Below, piece by piece: positions 1 through 10,377 of a DNA stretch of 64,000 nucleotides; position 1 is the stretch's first letter, and the number at the start of each line of letters is the position of its first letter. Below the pieces are notes generated by a model, which saw nothing but the letters and a program-made list of their open reading frames with translations, searched no databases and was not told the origin of the DNA. Source of the DNA: Mycolicibacterium phocaicum (GTDB taxonomy: Bacteria; Actinomycetota; Actinomycetes; Mycobacteriales; Mycobacteriaceae); the NCBI RefSeq assembly GCF_010731115.1, contig NZ_AP022616.1, forward strand, positions 620,001-684,000, given 5' to 3'. A program made the translations under genes and the position numbers.

Positions 1-1216
<1,216 letters not shown>

Positions 1217-1220
<4 letters not shown>

Positions 1221-1786
1221 GACGGCGCCTTCCGTTGGGTGAGGGCGGCAGTTACGAGGGTGCGCAGCTGCCGATGCACGAGGTCCAATGGGGTGATGGA
1301 AGCGGTGGTGCGGGCCACCAGCACGGCGCCTTCGATGGCGGTGGTGGCGAGCATGGCCAGTTCGGCGGCTTGTTCGGCGGATGCACCGTCGGCGCGCAGC
1401 TGTGCTTCGAGCTGGGCGAGCCAGCGGGTGAAGGCGGCGGCGGCCCGTTCGATGACGGGCGGGTTGTCGGCCTCGACCGCGACCGCGACCACGGGGCAGC
1501 CGGCCCGGAAGCCGGTCTCGGTGAGTTGCGTGCGGAAGCCGTCGACCAGCACGTCGAGTGCCTCGAGTGCGGTGCCGGCCTTCGCGATCCGGCGGGCGAT
1601 GTGCTCGCTGGCGAAATCGATTGCCTCGCAGAGCAGTTCGGTGCGACCACCCGGGAAGTGATGGTACGCCGAGCCGCGGGGTGCCCCGCTGTGGGCGAGC
1701 ACGTCCGAGATGGCCGTCGATTGCGCGCCGCGCTCGCGGATGAGCAGTGCCGCAGACACGATCATGCGTTCACGTGGACCAGACAT
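1217..1786 (-). CDS. TetR/AcrR family repressor, LmrA/YxaF-like
   Basis: A 189-residue TetR regulator. Residues about 8-55 form the DNA-binding domain (MIVSAALLIRERG, then the recognition helix region APRGSAYHHFPGG). The C-terminal half contains the GCPVVAVAVE segment at 96-105, typical of the YxaF/LmrA subgroup of TetR C-terminal domains. It is the first gene of a two-gene operon with the molybdopterin oxidoreductase (ATGA overlap). A perfect palindrome lies 14 bp upstream of its ATG, so autoregulation together with the oxidoreductase is the natural reading. The ligand is unknown. Confidence 0.9.
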
Positions 1787-1800
1787 CCGCGCCCTTCCGG

Positions 1801-1830
1801 TGGATTATGTATGCAACCATACATAATCCA
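1801..1830. promoter_or_regulatory. Palindromic operator of the TetR gene
   Basis: Perfect inverted repeat: left arm TGGATTATGTATG at 1801-1813, spacer CAAC, right arm CATACATAATCCA at 1818-1830. Size, AT-rich arms and position just upstream of the TetR start fit a TetR-family operator covering the promoter. Confidence 0.8.
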
Positions 1831-1866
1831 GGGTCACGGGTCCATGCCCCGTGCCGAAATCAGTTA

Positions 1867-1907
1867 CGCCTCGGATCGCAGTCGCATACTGACCACGATC
1901 CGAGGCG
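1867..1907 (-). terminator. Putative hairpin terminator after the nitronate monooxygenase gene
   Basis: Perfect 12-bp inverted repeat, CGCCTCGGATCG at 1867-1878 and CGATCCGAGGCG at 1896-1907, with a 17-nt loop. It sits 35 bp past the stop of the minus-strand gene ending at 1942. There is no U-tract, as is common in mycobacteria. Confidence 0.5.
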
Positions 1908-1941
1908 CAAACGGCGGTGTGCTCGGGTAGCTACGCCTCGA

Positions 1942-3075
1942 TCACACGGACGCGGCTTCGTTCAGTTCCTCGAGCCGGCCGGTGGCCTCCAGGTACTCCT
2001 GCACCCAGCGCTCGATCACCGCGGCGGTCTTCTCGACCTTCGTGAACTGGCCGACCACCTGGCCGACGGGGTTGAACGCGACGTCGACGCTCTCGTTGGG
2101 GTACTTGTGCGTGGCCGCCACCGCCATGCCGGAAACCATGTACTGCAACGGCATTCCGAGCGGCTTCGGGTTGCCTTCCTTCTCCCACGCCTCGGTCCAG
2201 TCGTTGCGCAGCATCCGCGCCGGCTTGCCGGTGAACGACCGGCTGCGCACGGTGTCCTTGCTGCTGGCCTTGGCGTAGGCGGCGTGCTGCTGCTCGGAGT
2301 GTTCGCTCTCCTCGACCATCACCCACTGTGAACCGGTCCACGCGCCCTGTGCGCCGAGCGCCAGCGCCGCGGCGATCTGCTGGCCGCTGCCGATGCCACC
2401 GGCGGCCAGCACCGGCACCGGCGCGACCTCCTTGACCACCTGCGGCCACAGCACGATCGAGCCGATCTCACCGCTGTGCCCGCCGGCCTCGCCGCCCTGG
2501 GCGATGATGATGTCGACGCCCGCGTCGGCGTGCTTGCGGGCCTGCGACGGCGAGCCGCACAGCGCGGCGACCTTGCGGCCCTCGGCATGGATGTGGTCGA
2601 TCATGTCCTTCGGCGGGGTGCCCAGCGCGTTGGCGATCAGCGTGCACTTCGGGTGCTGCAGCGCGACCTCGACCTGCGGGGTCGCGGTGGCCTCGGTCCA
2701 GCCGAGCAGCTGCAGGGCGTCGTCGTCGCTGTGGTCGACCGGCACGCCGTGGTCGGCGAGGAGCTTCTTCGCGAAGTCCAGGTGCTCCTGCGGCACCAGC
2801 GCGTTGAGCTGCTTCTTGAGCACGTCGGGATCCAGGTCGACCTGATCCATGCCCTCGTACTTGTTGGGGATGACGATGTCGACGCCGTAGGGGTGGTCGC
2901 CGATGTTCTCGTCGATCCACTTCAGCTCGATCTCGAGCTGTTCGGGGGAGAAGCCGACCGCGCCCAGGACGCCGAAGCCGCCGGCTTTGCTGACGGCCAC
3001 GACCACGTCGCGGCAGTGGGTGAAGGCGAAGATCGGGTATTCGATGCCGAGTTGGTCGCAGATAGCGGTACGCAT
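1942..3075 (-). CDS. Nitronate monooxygenase (2-nitropropane dioxygenase family)
   Basis: A 377-residue FMN-dependent TIM-barrel enzyme of the nitronate monooxygenase family. Visible motifs: SKAGGFGVLG at 29-38, the FMN-contact loop QGGEAGGH at 193-200 with its conserved His, and the phosphate-binding segment AAGGIGSG at 224-231. It closely resembles the mycobacterial Rv1533/Rv1894c group (375-377 residues). Homologues oxidise alkyl nitronates in vitro, but their physiological substrates in mycobacteria are unsettled. A KstR-type operator lies 42 bp upstream, suggesting co-regulation with cholesterol/steroid catabolism. Confidence 0.9.
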   Translation of the reverse strand: MRTAICDQLGIEYPIFAFTHCRDVVVAVSKAGGFGVLGAVGFSPEQLEIELKWIDENIGDHPYGVDIVIPNKYEGMDQVDLDPDVLKKQLNALVPQEHLDFAKKLLADHGVPVDHSDDDALQLLGWTEATATPQVEVALQHPKCTLIANALGTPPKDMIDHIHAEGRKVAALCGSPSQARKHADAGVDIIIAQGGEAGGHSGEIGSIVLWPQVVKEVAPVPVLAAGGIGSGQQIAAALALGAQGAWTGSQWVMVEESEHSEQQHAAYAKASSKDTVRSRSFTGKPARMLRNDWTEAWEKEGNPKPLGMPLQYMVSGMAVAATHKYPNESVDVAFNPVGQVVGQFTKVEKTAAVIERWVQEYLEATGRLEELNEAASV

Positions 3076-3116
3076 TGGGGTTCCTTGTGCTGGGGCCGAG
3101 GCGGAAGCGGCAAAAC

Positions 3117-3130
3117 TGAAACGTGTTCTA
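3117..3130. promoter_or_regulatory. KstR-type operator
   Basis: TGAAACGTGTTCTA fits the published KstR consensus TnnAACnnGTTnnA at every fixed position, and its reverse complement fits as well. It lies in the 137-bp gap upstream of the nitronate monooxygenase start at 3075. Confidence 0.7.
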
Positions 3131-3212
3131 ATTTAGTACCGCGTGACGGTCCGGCGCGCAAGGCTACGCGCGGATTCGGGCCCAGATTTCGGGCGACGAC
3201 CGTTCCAGAAGC

Positions 3213-4001
3213 TCAGCGACGGGTGAGTCGTCGTAGCCAGCCCGGCCGAGCGCTGGGCGCGGCGGCCGCGCGGACCACCGTCCACCCGAGTCGCTCCGCT
3301 TCGGCGGCCAGCCCGGGCCGCGGATTGACCGGAATCGGGTGCCCCACGACGCGCATCAGCGGCAGGTCCTCGTCGCCGTCGGCGTAGAAGTAACTCTGTT
3401 GCAGGTCAACCTGATTCGCCTGGCTGAACGCCTCGACCGCGGCGGCCTTGCGGTGGCCCCAGACGATGGGCCGCACGATGTCGCCGGTGAGGGCGCCGTC
3501 GGCATCGACGGTGAAGTGATTGCAGATGACGTGCTCGACCCCGAGATAACGGGCCAGCGGCATGACATGCATGGTCAGGGCCGACGAACTCAGCACCACC
3601 GTGTGGCCGGACCGCTGGTGGGCGCGCACGACCTCGCGCATGGTCGGGAAAATCCTGGCCTGCACGTGGCTGTGGAACAGCTGCTCGCCGAGTGCCTCCT
3701 GCTCGGCGAGGGACTCGCCGCGCAGGTAGCCGGCGGCGCGCACCAGCAAGCGCTCGAACTCCATGCGGCGCAACTTGTATCGCACCGTCGCCTCGAGAAT
3801 TCCGGTGAGCTCACCGAAAGCCGCCTGCCGCTGCCGGAACCGGTGGGCGGCATGCACGGTCGCGATGAAACCGGACACCAGCGTGCCGTCGACGTCGAAG
3901 AACGCGCCGACGTTCGACTTCTCCGCGCCGGCGTCCGCGGTGTCATCGGCGTCGATCGCAGCGATCGGCCCCGTGATCGGTCCGGCGTTCGGCGCAGACA
4001 T
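3213..4001 (-). CDS. HAD-superfamily IB hydrolase (phosphoserine-phosphatase-like)
   Basis: A 262-residue HAD-IB phosphatase. Motif I is DVDGT at 36-40 (nucleophile and acid Asp). Motif II is in VVLSSSALT, the motif III Lys in GHRKAAAVEAF, and motif IV is YADGDEDLPLM. The helical cap lies between motifs I and II, as in SerB/CicA-type enzymes. The ATG at 4001 (MSAPNAG) is chosen because an upstream ATG at 4088 would overlap the divergent SDR gene and add a non-conserved leader. Substrate is unknown; phosphoserine or a phospholipid-type substrate are possibilities. Confidence 0.85.
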   Translation of the reverse strand: MSAPNAGPITGPIAAIDADDTADAGAEKSNVGAFFDVDGTLVSGFIATVHAAHRFRQRQAAFGELTGILEATVRYKLRRMEFERLLVRAAGYLRGESLAEQEALGEQLFHSHVQARIFPTMREVVRAHQRSGHTVVLSSSALTMHVMPLARYLGVEHVICNHFTVDADGALTGDIVRPIVWGHRKAAAVEAFSQANQVDLQQSYFYADGDEDLPLMRVVGHPIPVNPRPGLAAEAERLGWTVVRAAAAPSARPGWLRRLTRR

Positions 4002-4060
4002 GCTGACCAGTATGCCGGGCCTCCCGGCTACCCATCGGCCGGACGGTAGCGTGACCCGGC

Positions 4061-4798
4061 ATGGGACGCGTGGACGGAAAAGTTGCACTGATCACTGGCG
4101 GCGCTCGGGGGATGGGCGCGGCGCACGCCCGGATGCTGGTCGGCGAGGGTGCCAAGGTCGTCATCGGCGACATCCTCGATGAGCCGGGCGAGGCGCTGGC
4201 CGCCGAACTCGGGGACGCCGCCCGCTACGTCCACCTCGACGTCACCGACGCCGAGCAGTGGGCGGCCGCGGTCGCCACGGCCACCGAACAGTTCGGCCTG
4301 CTCAACGTGCTGGTCAACAACGCCGGCATCAGTGCCCTCGGCAAGATCGGCGAGTTCGACATGGCCAAGTGGCAGAAGTGCATCGACGTCAACCTCACCG
4401 GCACCTTCCTGGGCATGCAGGCCGTGGTCGCGCCGATGCGGGAGGCCGGCAGCGGCTCGATCATCAACATCTCGTCCATCGAGGGCATGCGCGGCGCGAC
4501 GCTGCTGCATGCATACGTCGCGTCCAAGTGGGCGGTGCGCGGGCTGACCAAATCGGCGGCCATCGACCTGGGCAAGGACAAGATCCGCGTCAACACGGTG
4601 CTGCCGGGCTTCATCCGCACGCCGATGACGAAGTACTTTCCCGACGACATGATGATCGCGCCGCTGGGCCGTCCCGGGCAGTCCGATGAGGTAGCGACCT
4701 TTGTGGTGTTCCTGGCCAGCGACGAATCGTCGTTTGCCACCGGCAGCGAGTTCGTCGTCGACGGCGGTCTGACGACCGACGTGCCACACAAGTTCTGA
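4061..4798 (+). CDS. Short-chain dehydrogenase/reductase, hydroxysteroid-dehydrogenase-like
   Basis: A 245-residue classical SDR. The cofactor loop is TGGARGMG at 12-19 with Asp37 in GDILD, which favours NAD(H). NNAG is at 86-89. The catalytic set is Ser139, Tyr152 and Lys156 (AYVASK). It is strongly similar to mycobacterial FabG3/Rv2002, a 3-alpha(20-beta)-hydroxysteroid dehydrogenase, with shared blocks such as GDILDEPGEALAAEL and INISSIEG. A steroid or related alcohol/ketone is therefore the likely substrate. It is divergent from the HAD gene. Confidence 0.88.
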   Translation: MGRVDGKVALITGGARGMGAAHARMLVGEGAKVVIGDILDEPGEALAAELGDAARYVHLDVTDAEQWAAAVATATEQFGLLNVLVNNAGISALGKIGEFDMAKWQKCIDVNLTGTFLGMQAVVAPMREAGSGSIINISSIEGMRGATLLHAYVASKWAVRGLTKSAAIDLGKDKIRVNTVLPGFIRTPMTKYFPDDMMIAPLGRPGQSDEVATFVVFLASDESSFATGSEFVVDGGLTTDVPHKF

Positions 4799-4841
4799 CC
4801 TCAGCGATTCCGGAACTGCCGGTCTGACGGGGCACAATGAG

Positions 4842-7820
4842 GTGCCCCCACATCGCGCATTCGGTTGTAGAAGCGCGTTCAGATGCTGTCGTTTCGGAGG
4901 GAGCAGGGCTATCTCAACCGAGTTGCGCCGCGGTGCAGTGCTGGGTGCCGTCATGTCTCTGGTGCTGCTGTTCGCGTGCACCGGCGATCTGCCGCGCCTG
5001 CTGAGGCCCATGAGCGCAGCTGCCGAAGTGGAGCTCGCGCAAGGCTGGCAGCTGTCGTCCGCACAGGGCATGGTGGCCACCGGCGCGCAACTCAGCCTCG
5101 ACGGATTCCCGGCCGCCGGGCCCGGCTGGCACCAGGTGCGGCACATGCCCGCGACGGTGCTCGAGACACTGCAGGACGACGGCACCTACCCGGACCTCTA
5201 CTACGGCGACAACCTGCTGACCAAGGTGCCGCAGGACCTGTACAAGCAGGACTGGTGGTACCGCACCACCTTCGTCGCACCGGCGGGGCACTCGACGTAC
5301 CGGCTCAACTTTCCCGGCATCAACTACCGGGCCGAGATCTGGCTCAACGGGCATCAGGTCGCCGACAGCAAGCAGGTCGCGGGCATGTACGTCGACCACA
5401 CCCTCGACGTGTCGAAGTGGATCGACCGCGGCCGCACCAACACCCTCGCCGTCAAGGTGACCCCGGAGCGCGCGCTGCAGGACGTCGACGGCGTGGAGCT
5501 GGCCGACAGCTGGTTCGACTGGATCAACTGGAACTACCTCGGCTATCAGGGCCCCGGTAAGAACCCGGCCAACGGCAACTCGTTCGTGGCGGACCGCAAC
5601 GCCGGCATCCTCAAGCCCGTCACCCTGAAGATGTCCGGCGACGTGGCGATCACCGACGCGACCGTGAACAGCCAGCTGCCGTTGCCGCGCACCGACAGCG
5701 CCCAGCTGAGCGTCCGGTCGGGCCTGACCAACTACTCCGACCAGCGCGTCAACGGCGTCGTCCGGGCAACCATCAGCCGCGCCGGCAAGGCCGACATCGA
5801 CATCGAACGGCCGGTGTCGCTCGCGCCGGGGGAGAGCCGCGACGTCACGTTCAGCCCCGGCGACTATGAGGCGCTGCGCGTCTCCCATCCGGACCTGTGG
5901 TGGCCGTACACCATGGGCAGGCCCGACCTGTACGACCTGCGGATCCACTTCCTGCAGTACGGGCAGGCCACCGACGAGCTGAAGCAGCGCTTCGGCATCC
6001 GGTCCATCGAGCAGGGCCGCGACGGCAGCGAGGAGTTCCCGCAACTGGGCTCCGGCGGCAACTTCTACCTCAAGGTCAACGGCCGCGACTTCCTGGCGCG
6101 CGGCGCCACCTACACCCCCGATCTGCTGTACCGCGACGATCCCGACCGCGACAATGCGATCCTGCGCTACGTCAAGGATCTGGGTCTGAACATGATCCGG
6201 ATGGAATCGAAGATTCCCGGCGCCCGTTTCATCGAGCGGGCCGACGAACTGGGCATCCCGCTCATGGTGGGCTGGATGTGCTGTAACCAGTGGGAGAAGT
6301 GGCCGCAGTGGGGCCAGGAAGACCACCGGGTCGCGCAGGACAGCCTGCGCTCGCAGATCACGATGTTGCGATCGCACGCGTCGGCGTTCGTCTGGGCCAA
6401 TGCCAGCGACGGGCACCCGCCCGCCGACATCCTCGAGCAGTACCACGAGATTCTGCGAAAGCTGCACTGGCAGAACGCCGTTGTCGACACCGTGTCGTCC
6501 TACACGACCGATTCGTCGGGCAACCGCCTGTGGGACGGCATCCAGATGGCCGGCCCGTACACGTGGCGGCCGCCCGCGTACTGGTTCGACGGTGCGTACG
6601 CCGCCGCCCGCGGCGCGTCGGCCGAACAGGGCGACAACGAGCACATCCCGCCGTTCGCGAGCCTGCGCAAGTTCATCCCGCCGGACAAGCTCTGGCCCAT
6701 CAACGACATGTGGTACTTCCACGCCGGTTCCAACCCCGGCAACGAGGCCCTCGCGAGCATCCGCAACGCCGTCGTGCAGCGCTACGGATCCTCCAGTGGC
6801 GCCGAGGAATTCACGCGCAAGGCGCAGCTGGCCCACTACGAGGCGACGCGGGCCCAGTTCGAGTCGTTCGCCGCCCTGGGCTGGGCGGACCGCAAGATGA
6901 CGATCTACTGGATGCTCAACAACCACTGGCCGTCGTTCTTCGGCAACATCTTCGACTACTACCTGCGGCCCGGCGGTGCGTACTACGGCGCGAAGAAGGG
7001 CCTGCAGCCGCTGTCGGTGACGTTCGATTCGTATGCGACCGGCGACCACAGCACCGCCAAGGTCAGCATCACCAACCAGAGCCCGGAGAACGCCGTCGGC
7101 CTCCGGGTGCGCACCCGCATCTACGACATCAACGGGAACGTGCGTGACGACCGCACCAGCGACCCGTACGACGTCGTCTCCGGTGCCGCTGCCGTGGCGA
7201 TGACGCTGCCGCGCGAAGTGCCGGACTCGCGCGTGTTCTTCGTGCGGTGCGAGCTGCTGAACCCGGTCGGTGAAGTCATCGCGGACAACGACTACTGGCA
7301 GTCGCAGCAGGACGACATCGGAGATCCCCGCAAGGACGTCGCCTTCGAGCTGCACCAGACCGCGTGGGCGGACATGACGCCGCTGAACTACATGACGAAG
7401 GCCCGCCTGGACGTCAGCGCGGCCGGTTCGGTGAACGGTGACGGCCAGCAGGTCGTCGACATCACGCTGCGCAACCCGACCAAGCAGGTCGCGTTCTTCG
7501 AGCGGGCCGAGCTGACCACCGCCCCGGATGCCGACGAAATCCTGCCCATCGAGTACAGCGACAACTACGTCACGGTGTATCCGGGGGAGACCGCGCACGT
7601 GCGGGGCCTGGTGCCCAAACCCGGTGTGAACGCGGGCTGGGTTCGGGTCGGTGGCTACAACACGGCGCCGGTGACGGTCCCGGTGACGGGCAGCAACCGG
7701 CCGGCGGACTCGGCGGAGGCGGCCTCCCGCGCCGCGATCGCCGACCCTGGCCTGGCGGAGCCCGCCCCCCGGCCTGCGGCGCCCGACGCGGTACCGCGGG
7801 TCCCGAGGCCGGGCGCATAG
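4842..7820 (+). CDS. Secreted GH2 glycoside hydrolase, exo-beta-D-glucosaminidase (CsxA)-like
   Basis: Up to 992 residues. The N-terminal hydrophobic segment ends in LLFAC (Cys46), so it is probably a lipoprotein or exported enzyme. A GH2 sugar-binding domain follows (YRLNFPGINYRAEIWLNGHQ), then the Ig-like domain, the TIM barrel and C-terminal beta domains. Asp523 (ANASDGHPP) and Glu595 (GASAEQGD) lie 72 residues apart, the same spacing as the catalytic Asp469/Glu541 pair of Amycolatopsis CsxA, which removes GlcN from chitosan ends. The tail (about 950-992) is Pro/Ala-rich. The start is uncertain: the best Shine-Dalgarno (GGAGGGA, 4896-4902) is followed by an in-frame ATC at 4911 and a TTG at 4923, while the first ATG is at 4842. 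Confidence 0.85.
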   Translation: MPPHRAFGCRSAFRCCRFGGSRAISTELRRGAVLGAVMSLVLLFACTGDLPRLLRPMSAAAEVELAQGWQLSSAQGMVATGAQLSLDGFPAAGPGWHQVRHMPATVLETLQDDGTYPDLYYGDNLLTKVPQDLYKQDWWYRTTFVAPAGHSTYRLNFPGINYRAEIWLNGHQVADSKQVAGMYVDHTLDVSKWIDRGRTNTLAVKVTPERALQDVDGVELADSWFDWINWNYLGYQGPGKNPANGNSFVADRNAGILKPVTLKMSGDVAITDATVNSQLPLPRTDSAQLSVRSGLTNYSDQRVNGVVRATISRAGKADIDIERPVSLAPGESRDVTFSPGDYEALRVSHPDLWWPYTMGRPDLYDLRIHFLQYGQATDELKQRFGIRSIEQGRDGSEEFPQLGSGGNFYLKVNGRDFLARGATYTPDLLYRDDPDRDNAILRYVKDLGLNMIRMESKIPGARFIERADELGIPLMVGWMCCNQWEKWPQWGQEDHRVAQDSLRSQITMLRSHASAFVWANASDGHPPADILEQYHEILRKLHWQNAVVDTVSSYTTDSSGNRLWDGIQMAGPYTWRPPAYWFDGAYAAARGASAEQGDNEHIPPFASLRKFIPPDKLWPINDMWYFHAGSNPGNEALASIRNAVVQRYGSSSGAEEFTRKAQLAHYEATRAQFESFAALGWADRKMTIYWMLNNHWPSFFGNIFDYYLRPGGAYYGAKKGLQPLSVTFDSYATGDHSTAKVSITNQSPENAVGLRVRTRIYDINGNVRDDRTSDPYDVVSGAAAVAMTLPREVPDSRVFFVRCELLNPVGEVIADNDYWQSQQDDIGDPRKDVAFELHQTAWADMTPLNYMTKARLDVSAAGSVNGDGQQVVDITLRNPTKQVAFFERAELTTAPDADEILPIEYSDNYVTVYPGETAHVRGLVPKPGVNAGWVRVGGYNTAPVTVPVTGSNRPADSAEAASRAAIADPGLAEPAPRPAAPDAVPRVPRPGA

Positions 7821-7853
7821 GACATGATGAAGGCACACACGAAGGAGAGACAG

Positions 7854-8072
7854 ATGGCTGACGAACGTTCCGCACTGGCCGAGCGCACCGCCGCGAGCGG
7901 GTGGCAGCGCCACACGGACGACCGCGTCGACGTCTACCTGCGTGGCGCGTCCCGGGTGCGGGTCATCTGGCGCGGTGACGACGCGATCAGCGGCGGCACG
8001 CGCTTCCACGAAGACATCATGGAGAACTACACCCGCGAACTCGACACCGTGCGCGCCTGGCTGGCGGGCTGA
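7854..8072 (+). CDS. Conserved small protein, function unknown
   Basis: 72 residues (MADERSALAERTAAS...), charged and without signal or membrane segment. The ATG at 7854 follows a strong GAAGGAGAG ribosome-binding site at 7841-7849. It lies 33 bp after the GH2 gene and may be co-transcribed with it. The central part (VDVYLRGASRVRVIWRGDD) recurs in mycobacterial hypothetical proteins, but I do not recognise a named domain. Confidence 0.75.
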   Translation: MADERSALAERTAASGWQRHTDDRVDVYLRGASRVRVIWRGDDAISGGTRFHEDIMENYTRELDTVRAWLAG

Positions 8073-8115
8073 CTCAGTCCGCGGTGCCCGCCGGTAGCGC
8101 CGTACTGTGATCGCC

Positions 8116-9408
8116 ATGGGCGTGCGTGCGGGCATCGTGGTGACCGGAACCGAAGTTCTCACCGGCCGGGTCCAGGACCTCAACGGTCCGTGGCTGGCGG
8201 ATCGGCTGCTCGAACTCGGTGTGGAACTCGCGCACATCACCATCTGCGGTGACCGGCCCGAGGACATCGAGGCCCAACTGAATTTCCTTGCCGCACAAGG
8301 TGTCGACCTGATCGTCACCAGCGGTGGCCTCGGGCCGACGGCCGACGACATGACCGTCGCCGTCGTGGCCAAGTTCTGCGGCCGCGAGCTGGTGCTCGAC
8401 GAGCCGCTCGAGGAGCGCATCGCCGAGATTCTGCGGTCCTTCATGGGCCGCTTCCCGGGCGCGGATTTCGAGGCGGTGCGGGCCGCCAACCGTAAGCAGG
8501 CACTGGTCCCCGCGGGCGACGGCGTCGAGATCCTCGACCCCGTCGGCACGGCGCCGGGCGTCGTGGTCACCCGGGCCGGCGGCGTGCCGACGGTGATCGT
8601 GCTCCCCGGGCCGCCCCGCGAGCTGCGGCCGATGTGGAGCCGCGCCATCGAGACGGCGACAGCGCAACGGGCGATCGCCGGCCGCACGGTCTACCGGCAG
8701 GACACCATCCGGATGTTCGGGCTGCCCGAGTCGGGGCTGGCCGAGACCCTGCGGGAAGCGGAAACGCTCGTCACCGGTTTCGCGGGGCTGGAGATCACGA
8801 CGTGTCTGCGGCGCGGCGAGTTGGAGATCGTCACCCGCTACGAACCCGGCGCCGCCGAGAGCTACCGGCAACTGGCCGCGCTGCTGCGTGAGCGTCATCC
8901 GCACGACGTCTTCTCCGAGGACGGCGCACTGGTCGATGATCAAGTGGCGCAACTGCTTTCGGGTCGCACCATCGCAACGGCCGAGTCGTGCACGGCAGGG
9001 CTGCTGGCGGCGCGGCTGGCCGACCGGCCCGGCTCCTCGGCCTACCTGGCCGGTGGCGTGGTGTCGTACTCCAACGAGGCCAAGGCCGACCTGCTCGGCG
9101 TCGACCCCGCATTGATCGCAACCCACGGTGCGGTGTCCGAGCCGGTTGCCGAGGCCATGGCGGCCGGGGCGCTGCGGCGGTTCGGCGCCGACGTCGCCGT
9201 GGGCATCACCGGTATCGCCGGTCCCGGCGGCGGTAGCGACGAAAAGCCGGTCGGCACAGTGTGTTTCAGTGTCGGTCTGGCCGACGGCGCGTACCACACG
9301 CGGACCTTTCACCTGCCCGGCAACCGGGCCGACGTCCGGGAGCGGTCCACGACCGTCGCAATGCACATGCTGCGCCGCGTCCTCAGCGGTCAGCCCGCGA
9401 CGGTCTGA
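8116..9408 (+). CDS. cinA: CinA family protein (MoaB-like domain plus NMN amidohydrolase domain)
   Basis: 430 residues, the length of M. tuberculosis CinA. The N-terminal ~170 residues form the MoaB/MogA-like domain ([26 protein letters not shown]), which in other CinA proteins has ADP-ribose pyrophosphatase activity. The C-terminal ~160 residues form the PncC/NMN deamidase domain ([36 protein letters not shown]). The likely role is recycling of pyridine nucleotides; homologues have also been linked to drug tolerance in mycobacteria. ATG 8116 is preferred over GTG 8107. Confidence 0.93.
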   Translation: MGVRAGIVVTGTEVLTGRVQDLNGPWLADRLLELGVELAHITICGDRPEDIEAQLNFLAAQGVDLIVTSGGLGPTADDMTVAVVAKFCGRELVLDEPLEERIAEILRSFMGRFPGADFEAVRAANRKQALVPAGDGVEILDPVGTAPGVVVTRAGGVPTVIVLPGPPRELRPMWSRAIETATAQRAIAGRTVYRQDTIRMFGLPESGLAETLREAETLVTGFAGLEITTCLRRGELEIVTRYEPGAAESYRQLAALLRERHPHDVFSEDGALVDDQVAQLLSGRTIATAESCTAGLLAARLADRPGSSAYLAGGVVSYSNEAKADLLGVDPALIATHGAVSEPVAEAMAAGALRRFGADVAVGITGIAGPGGGSDEKPVGTVCFSVGLADGAYHTRTFHLPGNRADVRERSTTVAMHMLRRVLSGQPATV

Positions 9409-9414
9409 CCGCCT

Positions 9415-10335
9415 CTACTGCGCGGCCAGGTCGGCGGCGTCCCAGACCTCGAGAATCTTGGTCAGGATGTCCTCGGGCACACCGAGACCCGCGAGGTGAC
9501 TCTCGCCCGGCAGCGTGTACATCTCGGCGTCGGCGATGCGCGCCACCGCGTGCTGGCCGTGGGCGTAGGGCACGATGTGGTCGGCATCGCCGTGCCACCA
9601 GCGCACCGGCACCTTGATGTCCTCGAGCCGGAAGCCCCAGTCACGGGCGAACACGACGATGTCGGCGAAAGGTGCGGCGAGCTGCTTGCGACTGCCGTTG
9701 AGCAGGTCGTCGAGGAACATCGCCTTGAACTCCGGGCGGCTCAGCAGGTTCCGGTCGCCGTCGGGGGAGATGCGGGCATACAGGTCCAGGGCGGGGGAGC
9801 CGAACGGCCCGATCAGTTTGATCAGTGAGCCGGCCACCCAGCGGATGGGGGTGTCGGCGACCTCGAGGATCGGCCGGACGACCTTGGCCAGCTCCATCAG
9901 CCCGCTGCTGATGCCGTCCTCGCCGATCAACGGCGCGACGCCGCCGAGCACCGCGGCCATCACCACCCGGTCGGGCATGGCGGCCGCGGTGGCCAGCGTG
10001 TAGGGACCGCCGCCGGACAGGCCGATCACCGCGAACCGGTTGATGCCGAGGGTGTCGGCGATGGTCCGCAGATCGTCGGTGAACCCGAGCACGTTCTCGT
10101 ACTGATGCGGCGTCGAGGAACCGATGCCGGGGCGGTCGATGCCGATCAGCCGGATGTTCTTGCGGGCGGCGAAGCTGCGGGCCTCGGTCGGGATCTGCCG
10201 GCGCGCGCCGGGCGTCCCGTGCAGCCAGAACACCGCCCGTCCCTGCGGGTTCCCGAACTCGGCGAAACCGATCTGGCGGTCCTCGCCGACGGCGATGTTG
10301 CCTTCCAGCTTCGGGCGATCGATCGACATGACCAT
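9415..10335 (-). CDS. Alpha/beta hydrolase
   Basis: A 306-residue alpha/beta-hydrolase fold enzyme. The oxyanion-hole motif is WLHGTPG (38-43), the nucleophile elbow is GLSGGG with Ser107, the acid is probably Asp in HGDADHIV and the base His in GESHLAG. There is no signal peptide. A second ATG two codons in (10329) is an equally good start. It is convergent with cinA (6 bp between stops). Substrate is not predictable; the family includes esterases, lipases and epoxide hydrolases. Confidence 0.88.
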   Translation of the reverse strand: MVMSIDRPKLEGNIAVGEDRQIGFAEFGNPQGRAVFWLHGTPGARRQIPTEARSFAARKNIRLIGIDRPGIGSSTPHQYENVLGFTDDLRTIADTLGINRFAVIGLSGGGPYTLATAAAMPDRVVMAAVLGGVAPLIGEDGISSGLMELAKVVRPILEVADTPIRWVAGSLIKLIGPFGSPALDLYARISPDGDRNLLSRPEFKAMFLDDLLNGSRKQLAAPFADIVVFARDWGFRLEDIKVPVRWWHGDADHIVPYAHGQHAVARIADAEMYTLPGESHLAGLGVPEDILTKILEVWDAADLAAQ

Positions 10336-10377
10336 TCCCGAATTGTTGCACGCAGATTTCCGCCGCAGTGGTCGGCC

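Noticed and set aside
4914..8687. A 1257-codon open frame on the minus strand.
   Set aside because: It is antisense to the well-supported GH2, small protein and cinA genes; its composition (Arg, Val, Gly, Asp, His-rich without domains) is the usual by-product of GC-rich third positions.
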